Origin: Drosophila miranda
Lineage: Eukaryota > Arthropoda > Insecta > Diptera > Drosophilidae
Assembly: GCF_003369915.1 (NCBI RefSeq)
Contig: NC_046674.1
Location: 5,890,001 to 5,954,000 of the forward strand
Length of the DNA: 64,000 nt
Direction of reading: 5' to 3'
The notes below the pieces were generated by a model. It saw only the letters and a list, made by a program, of their open reading frames with translations, was not told the origin of the DNA and ran no database searches. Position 1 is the stretch's first letter; the number at the start of each line of letters is the position of its first letter. The translations under genes and the position numbers were made by a program. Positions 26,002-35,124 of the stretch are shown here, one piece after another.

Positions 26002-28762
26002 AAAATGTAGAAAAAATAAATATTAAGATATACCACGAACACATGGAGAAAAAACCTTGTATATATATGCCCCATATATGTATATGTATATAGATAGATA
26101 GATATAGATATATATCGCGTATATTGGCAATGCGGCATGGAGGAGAAGCAGCAGCAGCAGACACGGTCATGCCAAGGACAAATTCCGACAAGTGTGCGGA
26201 CATAAATGTCGTTATCATTAGGTGGCCAAACACTCGAAAGAGCAGAGGGAGCAAAAGTAGGGCAAATTAAATATTGAATGCCATGAATGATTAAATGCAA
26301 GCTCATCAGGGGAATTCCCATTTGACTTTCACCACTTCCCCCACCGCCAAATTCTGGCATTTGGGAGAAGAGAAAATTGAAGATTTAACCTTTCCTTAGA
26401 CTAGGATTTAAAGTTAACTTTTTGAAGTAAGTATTTAGGGGGCAAGAGCGAGAGCGAGAGATTACCAAACCAGAAACTAGAAACAATTTTCTTTAAGCCA
26501 CATTTTAGCGAATAAAAAGCACGAGAGCCCAACTTCTTCAAACCAAAGAAATGTAATGCCAATGCCAGCAAAACAGCACTTAACAACTACACACATACAC
26601 GCGCACACACACATACAGGCTAGGATGCATGCATGCATGCATGCACCTTGAGGCGCCACAAACTAGCATCGCCAGCTGCCAAAAAGCAAAAAGCGTTGCT
26701 GGGGCGGTGGCGAGGGATGCAGGCGAATAAAAAGCCATTTTTGATCCATCTATCAAAACGGGAGAGCACAGCACAGCCCCCTGTTCCATGGGGCACAAGT
26801 GGTGGAGGGGGGAGGGGGTAAAAATCGTGGCCATGTCGAACCGCAGCGAAACAAACAGCAGCAACTGTGAGAACTGTGAGGAGCAAAGTTCAGGTGGCAC
26901 ACAAAGAAGAAAAAAAAAGGTGCAAGTGTTGGCCAAAGAGCAAAAACACGAGATCCCGGGCCACGGCAAGGCACGGCACGGCACGGCATGGCACGAGAGT
27001 TAAATGCAAAAAAGCCAGGGGCGGCGGCTATCAACTTTCAAATTATTAAAACCCACAAATTTACAAAGTTCCACCCCTCGCCGAAGACGAAGGGCATAAA
27101 GTTTTGTGCCTGGCGTCAACTTAATTATTGAATACCGACCGTCGGCTTTTTTTTCCAGAACCGCACCTGCACCTGCACCCGCACCCACACCCGCATAGCA
27201 TCCGGGCACTCGGAGAAGCAGGTGTGTGTGTGGCAAGGCAAACGTTTTGTATATTAAATATCAGGGACCAAGCCGGCAAGTCGGTAAAATGTTTGAGAAC
27301 ATTTTAAATTGAAAAACTTTTGACCAGCACACAAATTAAAAAATAAACCGAGTATAAACTTCGAGGAAATGAACAACAGCAGAAGCTGGCAGCAGGCAGC
27401 ATCAGAGCAGAGGCTGGGGCAGGGGCAGGGGCAGGGGCTGGAGGTGGAAGTGGAGAAATCATTAAAAAATAAATCTCTGCATCAGGCTTAAGAGGCTTGA
27501 AGTGAGATTGCCAATATCTATGGCCTGCCCCGAGCAGAAGTCACGTGCTGCACAAATTGATTGCAATACGCAGCGGAAAAAAACACACAGAAAAATACAA
27601 AAAGAATACAATACCGATGCGTGGCCCAACAAGAACAACAACAACAAAAACAAAATATTTATGAATACATTTTGTCGCCAGTTGCGCATTTCAATTGTAG
27701 TTTTGGCAACGCGTGGGGTGTCGTGCCACAACATCCTGTAATATTAAGCCCATTGTAAATCACATAAAAGTGTATGTGGAAATTAACTTTAATTCATGCC
27801 AAGCCAAACGATGAAATGCAAATCAATGAGCTTAATTAATTGGCGGCCAATGTGTCAGCTGTTGACTGTTGAACGGATTTCATTTTTCAGCCCAAACCCA
27901 ATCCCAATCCCAATGCCTTATGCAAATGTGGAAGCCATGGAAATAATTGGTAAATTCTCCATCAAATAAAACTTTAAATTGTTCTTTAAAGCAATTAACT
28001 TTTATGCATGTCAAAATTAAACAAATTACTGTCGATCTCCATGGAAATATATTTATTTATTTATGCGGCAAATTTTCTTTAATCTTAATTGATTTTTAAA
28101 ACTAAACATTTGCTAACATATACAATTTGAATTTAAATATTTTTTTGCATATAACTTTCTTCTGTTTTTTTTTAAATTTCTCTTTTATTTCGACTTTAAA
28201 TTCTAGTCTATAAAAGCGCAGTACCCATCGCTCAATTCCCTGGCTGCATGGTGCCCCAAATGGTCTCTTTACTTAGTCCGACCAACGAAACGACTATTTA
28301 AAAAGGCAACAGCCAATTTCATGACTTTTCCATACAAGAAGAGACTGGCTGGCTGGCTGCTTGTTTAGGCCGGGGCCGAGCAAACAATTCTCAAACAATT
28401 TTTGCTTGTTCAGCCAAGGCCAAAGGCCAAGCCCATCAAAATGAATTTGAAAGCGCACCTTAAAGTCAAGGCCAATACCAGAGTGTTTCATCTCTTTTTA
28501 AGCATTGGACCACTCGACCATTGGCCAGAAAGGGGTACGAAGCAGTCCATCTGCTTCAAGTTCTTGGCTTTGTCTGGGCTGGTCACTCACTTAACTTGAT
28601 GCTTTGGGCCGGGGCCGGGGCCAATTGGCCACCCACCCACCTGCCACCTGCCCATCGCTGGGCGAGCAAAACCGTTTTATGGCGGGTGGCGTTTCATGGC
28701 TACAACTCAATTTCGTGTTTAACAACTAAAAGTGCACGCCAGTTGATGGTCTTTGGTGGCAG
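20615..28762. other. long gene-free stretch with microsatellites
   Basis: No supported exon. It includes a CTG run near 21859-21880, an AAGCC run near 23030-23060, a TG run at about 25971-25996, a CA-rich tract leading into an ATGC run at 26590-26645 and GGCAC pentamers near 26965-26995. The 97-codon frame at 24058-24351 lacks family features. Confidence 0.55.
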
Positions 28763-28936
28763 CTAAGCGGAATACATATACAGGATATACTCCACACCAA
28801 ACTTGCCTTTGGTGTTGGGTTTTGTTCGCATTATGCAAAACTGGTAGCCCATGACTCGCGGTCGCTTCCGCGTTTCCTGCATATAAATTCCATTCAGCCC
28901 TTCTGCCTCATCATCGTCATCGTCATCATCATCGGT
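28763..28936 (-). CDS. orphan coding-like terminal exon
   Basis: After a possible acceptor (GCCGCAG, exon start 28936) the frame is open for 57 codons to TAG at 28763-28765. It starts with Thr and eight Asp, then Glu-Ala-Glu-Gly-Leu-Asn-Gly-Ile-Tyr, and continues with a basic stretch (RKRPR) and a segment ending YILYMYSA. Use of alternating GAT/GAC and the lack of low-complexity elsewhere look like real coding DNA. An in-frame TGA lies upstream and there is no upstream ATG, so it needs an earlier exon, which I could not find. The family is unknown. It could be a relic exon. Confidence 0.33.
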   Translation of the reverse strand, partial: TDDDDDDDDEAEGLNGIYMQETRKRPRVMGYQFCIMRTKPNTKGKFGVEYILYMYSA

Positions 28937-30429
28937 CTGCGGCAAGGCCAAGTTTATGGACGCTCATCGTTGAACAGTACCCTGTTCTGTTCGCTTTTGG
29001 CTAAAAGTATTAAAAAGTTGGACTTCCAATTTTTTTATTTTTCTTCGGTTTGTGGTGCGCCTTTGATCCGGGAGGCGGCAAAACGAACTGCAAACGACAG
29101 CCAAAAAAAAAACGCCAAAGAACCGATGTGGGCCAGACCCAGACTCCGAAGAAGCTCATGGCAATGCAATTGCCTCCACCCCGCACCGCCCCGCCCCGCA
29201 CCAATTTTTCTTTGCCCTTCCTCCAGTTATCTCACTCGAAGGATGGGCCGCCCTGTCTGCTGCTGCTTCCTTAGCTGGCGTGAAAATGGTGGATTTCAGT
29301 TGTATTAATTTTTAAATAGTCTTGTGGCCCTCTGCAATCCACATTGAACACGGCCACGGAATCCGGGAGAGCCCTGCTGGCATGTCTGCTGCTCTGCTGC
29401 TGTGCTGCTACGCTGCTGCGCTGCACCATGTGTGTGTGGAGTACGGCATGTGGCATGTGGCAGCTGCTCTTTGCCTCTGGCTCGACTGGACGCGGAACGC
29501 GCACAGTTAAAAGCTTTTACATCTCTCTGCCAAAGGCGTGTGTGTGTGTGTGTGCTCGCGAAATCCATCGTCGAAGATGGCCAAAAGCCTCCGAATTGGC
29601 CAATATTAAAGCCGAAAGTATGCTGCTTCTGGGCTTTCCTTTATCGAACTTTTGCCATCGACTGATCAGATATTAACATGCATAAATCATTTCATCTCTG
29701 ATCAGCCTCGAGCCTCGAGCCTTGAGCCTTGAGCCCCCCCGCCTATCACGAAATTTATGATTCCCGCTGGGCAAGAGAGAAAATGGTCCCACATGCTAAG
29801 CCGACAACTTGTTGGACCCTTCGGCGCCCCGGACTCGCTTTGATTTGTGGCCAAAATGGTTGGCATTATTAAGGCCTTAAGGTGCCATGCGAGAGGTGCG
29901 GATGGTGCGCATTGGTGCGCATTGGGTGGCTCCTGATGTGCCCCATTTGTATGCAAGCTCACGAAACTGGAGAGCGAAAAACTTATAGCCCAAGGGGTAG
30001 ATGTAAGTTTAGTTTAATAGTTGCTCGAACGCGAGTTTTTGGCAACTCTAGTCGCGTCGCGTTTTAATGCAAATTAAAACGTTGCCGGCGCCAAAAAGTT
30101 GTTCGTGCTCCATCATTTTCGGCGCAGCCAAGGATTAAATTGAGCCAGCAGACGCCAGCAGGAAAGAGTCACAAGACCCCAGTCCCAGCTCCAAGACATC
30201 CCGATTCTGGAGGCACTCATTCAGGGGCGAACAAATGGTTGCTGGCCTCGCACTTCTGCCGATTTTGTCACACGTCGTCTGGCACTTTGTAGCCGCATAA
30301 CAAAAGCCGTCAAGAGGCGGCCGAAGTTGGTTAAGGGTCTAGTCTGGTCTCGGCCATAAACTTGATGGCCTAATGTCTGGGGACTGAGCCATTAATGCAC
30401 GCTTAATTAGTTTTTGTTACAGGAATATG
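28937..30429. other. intergenic, no gene seen
   Basis: If 28763-28936 is an exon, its partners should lie here or further right, but none was found. The stretch contains GCCCC-rich and CTG-rich patches and GCCTCGA/GCCTTGA units near 29705-29735. Confidence 0.45.
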
Positions 30430-30986
30430 GATATTATTCAAGTTAAGGATACTCGTAAGTATTTTTATATACATAAATACTTAGTACGTACACATAAGTA
30501 TATGTACATACATATGTACCCATGTACATACATGGTTTTAATGGAATCTTTGATAAGAAGAAATTTTGAGGTTATATATTTACATATATATTTTTAACCG
30601 TAGATTTGTTCTCAAAGTAGAAAAAGTTAAGAAAAAATTAACTTTTTTACTATATACAAATATTTCATCAAAATTTATTTTATAATTAAATCAAAATATA
30701 TTTCATAATTTAATTAAATATTTAGATACATTCATATGTATGTATGTATTTATATTAAATATGTTTCTTCTCTTTAATATTATTATTTTTTTTTTTTTTT
30801 TTATTAGAAATCAGTTTTACTCAAAGTTTGATCTAATATTATTAATATTTTGTATTATATTATTAATACTAAGTATGTTTTATACATGATTTTGATTTTT
30901 ATTATTTTGAATTATTTTGTTTTAATATATGAGGGCTTCTCTCTCTTTTTTTCATAATAATGGTCTTGAATTTTACAAGTTTTTGG
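30430..30986. other. very AT-rich spacer
   Basis: Strongly A/T-rich DNA with GTAC/ATGT steps (TATGTACATACATATGTACC at 30500-30519), a T run at about 30787-30802 and ATTATT stretches. It lies directly downstream of the small gene at 31 kb. Confidence 0.6.
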
Positions 30987-30992
30987 TTTATT
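30987..30992 (-). terminator. poly(A) signal of the small 31-kb gene
   Basis: TTTATT on the plus strand is AATAAA on the minus strand. It lies 66 nt past the stop codon of the three-exon gene at 31058-31728. Confidence 0.55.
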
Positions 30993-31057
30993 TCTGCCTA
31001 AATTACAATTAAATGTCACAAGCCTGTGGTACCACCAATGGAGGTCGTATGTAGACT

Positions 31058-31728
31058 TTAGTCGCCCACTATACGTATCTCAGAGTAGCACGCTTTTTCG
31101 TGCACTTCTTCTTTGTTCCATCTCTCGATCAGCTCCTCTTTACACTCTGCGAAACTCTCTTCTTCCCTGCAACAGCAACAATGCAAAACAGGCCACTCCA
31201 ATCAACAAATACAAAAGACTTGCTTTCAATAAAGTAAATGAAATGCAGTTTCTAAAGTGCTGTCTACATTCTACATGTTGTAGATCCCACCATCCTTCTG
31301 CTTAGAAAGAAAACCACAATTTTTACTCGATATCTGAAACATCGAATGGATTGAAAGTTGATATGAATTTTAAATCGTGTCGATGCAATGGCGACGAAGG
31401 ATACATGTATCGAGCCAAGTGTTGAAGTTTTTTTTACCATTTTTATGTAATTCTATTTGGTATGGTACTATTTCTTGACTTTAGATCTCTATATTGATTT
31501 AATGACCCCAAATTTGATGACTCATAGGAGTGTTCTCCTTGGGTTTACCTCTCGAAACATAATCAAGTTGCATGCATCGTTTCGCACATCGCTGAATATG
31601 CAATAAAATGCTGAAACGAATTCAATTTCCTCTTCGATTTCCTTTTGACATTTTTGAATAGCGATTTCATATGCGATTCCCATTCCAATCCCCAATCCAT
31701 TGCCCATTGGTGGTTTTTTTTTCCGCAT
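31058..31728 (-). CDS. small three-exon gene, possible Cmc1-like (CX9C) mitochondrial protein
   Basis: Three pieces on the minus strand join with consistent phases: 31728-31549 (60 codons, donor GTAAAC), 31333-31275 (acceptor TTTCAG, donor GTAGAA, phase 2) and 31166-31058 (acceptor TTGCAG, stop TAA). The product is 115 aa and AATAAA follows 66 nt after the stop. The last two exons read LSKQKDGGIYN and then EEESFAECKEELIERW, acidic and lysine-rich and clearly coding-like. The cysteine layout (YC-X9-C, then X12, a third Cys, later FAEC-K) and the tail resemble the Cmc1 family of twin-CX9C proteins, which help copper delivery to cytochrome oxidase in the intermembrane space. The fourth expected Cys is absent. 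The start codon is uncertain, because an upstream exon could replace the Gly/Met-rich N-terminus. The gene model is fairly likely; the family is a guess. Confidence 0.5.
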
Positions 31729-34060
31729 TCAACCATTTCCATTGCCAATTCCATTCGATTCAAATTAAATTTGTGTTTAATTCAATTTAAAAGTATTTTA
31801 CCCGATCTCAATTCAATTTTCATTGCGATGCTCCGTTCCGTGGGAGATATTCAGCTTGAGGAGAAACGGAGGATACGGTGTGTAGCAATTGACGGGGAGA
31901 AATATCCAGCGGCCTCTGACACACCACCGGCTATCCGTAGAACCTGCCTGTCTCATCCTCTTCTCTGTCGCTGCCAAAAACCAAAGTCTTTGTCAATTTC
32001 TACTTGGCATTTTGGCTTTTGCGGTTGTTTTTCCAAAAAGCAAGAGTATTTGCATTATCCGTCTCGACTCTGACACGGGGATTTCCTGTGGAAATGCCTC
32101 GGTTTCTGTGGCCTGCTTTGTCTGTGGTTTGTGCCCCGCGTCTTCCCTCTCCTGCTCCCGCTGCCACTCCCTGTTGCTGCTGCTGCTGCTGCAATCTCTA
32201 TTGTTGCTATTGCTGTCGTTCTTCATTTCTGTCTACTCTGTTCGTGAGCAATTTAATTGAATTATTTGTAAAGCCTTGGCCTGCTTCTTGGGCCCTAGTT
32301 CTGGCTGGGGATCTGTGACAGCTGCTCTAATTAGTTGGGAAAAGGCAGTGGCAGTGGCAGTGGCAGCAGTACTAGCAGTGACAGTGGCAAAGGCGTTTAA
32401 TTAGCTCGCCTTCAGCTGGAAATTGAGGTGAACCGCAGCCAGCAGGGTTAAGCTCCTTAACAAGACGACAGCCTAGAGGGCATTAGGTACTGGGAGAGTG
32501 GATTCAGGCAGTAGGAAGGCAGTTCTCACTCAGGCACTCGAAGTGCCTTGTCAGAGCCATCTATTATGGCCAAATTGAATTGCTAACAAGCTAGGGAGTC
32601 GTCCACGGGTGTCGTGTTGTGTCGACAACAAATGTCATTCATCCAGCAATCCGGCAATCACAGCATTTAAATTAATTTCACGTGCCATTTTTGCCTCCTT
32701 CTTTTTTGTTGCTGCTGCTGCTGATGCTGCTGCTGTTGTCTGGAGCCTGTGGATAATGCCAGGCAGCAATTTAATGATTCAGCGAATATCTGGCTGGGTG
32801 GCATTGTCTACTAGTCCTGGGGGGTGCGTGCCAAATCCTTAGCTATTCATCCTGCGTGCTGTATAAGCAGTCCCCAGGCGGCTTCATGTTGCCATCAGAG
32901 ATGATCAGAGCTGTACAGTACTGGCACTGTGACTGGAGCAGGGTGGAACAGAGGGAGGAATCACAATCACTACTGCCAGGATGATTTCTGTTTTACATTT
33001 CGAAGCGTTTAATCGAACAATTAACAACTTCCCCACCGACAAATAATTGATAAATGATTCATGAATAATTTAAATACACTTTAAGGACTTTAAAGAGCAG
33101 GCTCAGTCTCGGGGAAAGTCACAGGAAATCACTTGGCAAGTCACGTGGCACGGCCTGCAGCTGAGAATCGTTCTCGGGCAATTTCCATCTTGGCAGAGCT
33201 TGTTATTGGCCATGGCCTAGACTTGTGCGGCTGTCTGTCATGTCTGTCAGTTATCAAAAAACAAAAAAACTCTCCCATAAACACGTCGCACACGTATGCG
33301 CCATTTTAAAAATGGCGTCAGCCTCACTTCCGCTAAATTGTTGTCGTCGCCTTGGTTGCTCCTCCTTGAGTGCTGGTGCGGGCCAAAGGCAACAACTGCA
33401 TTTAAATTCAATTGAATCCAGATGCTTATGAAGTCGTTAGAGAAGAGCCCTCCTCCCCCGCACACACCACACACCACACTCCACACCCAATGCCCAATGC
33501 CCAAGCCTGCCACCAGGACTCCTCCACAGACCGTCACAGACAATATTGTCACATCGTCGAAAATAATTGCCGGAAATACAAAAGGAAGGCAAGACGCAAG
33601 GCGTAAGGCGCACAAATAGAAACCAAATCGAATCGAATCGAATCGCATCGAGGAAGAGAATGAACGGAATCGGAATCGCAATCGCAATTGGAATTCGGAA
33701 TAGATTTCCAATTTTCTGAACATCCATTCCCAGTAGGCGGTTAGGAAGGAGGAAGCACCGCAGGGAGTCCTTGTCATTGAGGCTTACGTGGCGTATACTC
33801 AACTATAATTAATTACGCCCTTTTGTGTCGTCTCTGGCTGGTGCCTGGTAGAAGTGGGAGTGGGAGTGGGGATAGGGATAGGATTGGATGATGATTTCAG
33901 TTCTTGAGTGGCTTCTTTTCAATTCCAATTGTTTGACTCCTCTGGCGCCGCTTTCTTGCCCGCTGCTGCCGCTGCTGCAGCCTGCAGGTCCCATTATCGG
34001 GTCCCATTGTCGGGTCATTGACTGTTTGGGGAAAATCTCCGGGCTGGCTGGCCGGCCAGC
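31729..34060. other. intergenic, no gene seen
   Basis: It holds short CTG/TGC runs near 32170-32195 and 32710-32740, GGCAGT hexamers near 32345-32395 and GAATCG units near 33625-33690. Minus-strand open frames across 33247-33802 are built from these repeats and are not supported. Confidence 0.55.
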
Positions 34061-34068
34061 TATAAAAA
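34061..34068 (+). promoter_or_regulatory. TATA box
   Basis: TATAAAAA about 31 nt upstream of an initiator-like CCACATT (A at 34093). This places the start site about 80 nt before the ATG at 34173. Confidence 0.75.
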
Positions 34069-34172
34069 CCCGCATCGATGGCCTGGCTAGCCACATTCAT
34101 GCACTGCCAGTGCAACAGTTCACAAGGAGGCAAACGACTTTGCAGCAACTTTGCTCTAGGAACTACTAAAGG

Positions 34173-34700
34173 ATGGCCCAACTCCATCTGCTGCTCTACT
34201 GTGCCACAACTCTGCTGATTGCCAACGCCTTGGTGCTGACGCCGCAGCTCCTGAGCGCCGCCTCTGTGGCCGATAATGAGCAGGGGGGAATCATCGGCAA
34301 ATCGAAGACATCCTTCCCCTTTCCGCTCGACGACGATGTAGAGGGCGTGGAACTGCCCATGGAGGTGGACCAAGAGGTCACTGTGGACCAGCGACAGTCG
34401 CAGCAGCAACAGCAGCAGCAGCACTCGCTGCCTCCTCCCTGGTTGGAGTTTGCCGAAGATACAGCCCCGGTGGCAGCGCCCCCATCGCCCAAGCACCGGC
34501 TGGGCGGCCACAAGCATCCGACCGTCATCAAGCATCCGACGAACGGCTTCCACAAGCTCTCCTCCCACGGCCATCGCTCCTGCTACGTGGAGATCACCAA
34601 GCATGTGGAGGGCATCTGCCAGTCCATGCCCCTGGGAAGTGCCTGTGTGACCGATGACTATATGGTCATCTACAACGATGGCAACTGCTCCACTCAGTAG
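34173..34700 (+). CDS. small secreted protein of unknown function with C-terminal Cys module
   Basis: Single-exon 175-aa protein with its own TATA promoter and poly(A) signal. Residues 1-20 (MAQLHLLLYCATTLLIANA) form a clear signal peptide. Residues about 30-125 are acidic, Gln-, Pro- and His-rich and look disordered, with a short Gln run. The last 40 residues are a compact module with four Cys (SCYVEI, EGIC, SACV, GNC), likely two disulfides. It should be secreted, perhaps as a pro-protein with a folded C-terminus. I do not recognise the family. It is convergent with the GPCPD1-like gene on its right (424 nt between stops). A TATA box with a short UTR suggests tissue- or stage-restricted expression. 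Confidence 0.75.
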   Translation: MAQLHLLLYCATTLLIANALVLTPQLLSAASVADNEQGGIIGKSKTSFPFPLDDDVEGVELPMEVDQEVTVDQRQSQQQQQQQHSLPPPWLEFAEDTAPVAAPPSPKHRLGGHKHPTVIKHPTNGFHKLSSHGHRSCYVEITKHVEGICQSMPLGSACVTDDYMVIYNDGNCSTQ

Positions 34701-34861
34701 AGGGTCTCCACTTTGCTCTTTTTTTCTTAGTATAACCATTTTGTATGTGCCATAAGTGTCTAAATATGCGGATGGGAGGAGTACGACTACCTGATGTGCG
34801 TTTCACAAAACAAAACCAAACAAAACCAAACAAAGCCAAACAATCCCATACAATTTGTATA

Positions 34862-34867
34862 AATAAA
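34862..34867 (+). terminator. poly(A) signal of the small secreted-protein gene
   Basis: AATAAA 162 nt after the stop. The remaining 250 nt to the convergent gene are AT-rich UTR or spacer. Confidence 0.65.
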
Positions 34868-35124
34868 TCAATATACACACGAGTACCACAAAATACTTAC
34901 AATATACTCGTATATGCATTTAGTAACATTTCTTATTATTGAGATCGATTATTAAATTCCTACCTAATCTCTGAATTTGAATCATTTTTAGTTTAAACAA
35001 CAAAATAAATTAAAATACAAATTAATTTAAACTAAATCAAAATCGAAACGTTATTATAATAATAATACAGAATAATTTAAAAAAACAAAAAAAAAGAGCT
35101 TGCCAGTTGGCATTTCAGAGATTT

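Noticed and set aside
33897..34739. 280-codon minus-strand frame
   Set aside because: Overlaps the TATA-driven secreted-protein gene in antisense; repetitive Leu and His content and no family features.
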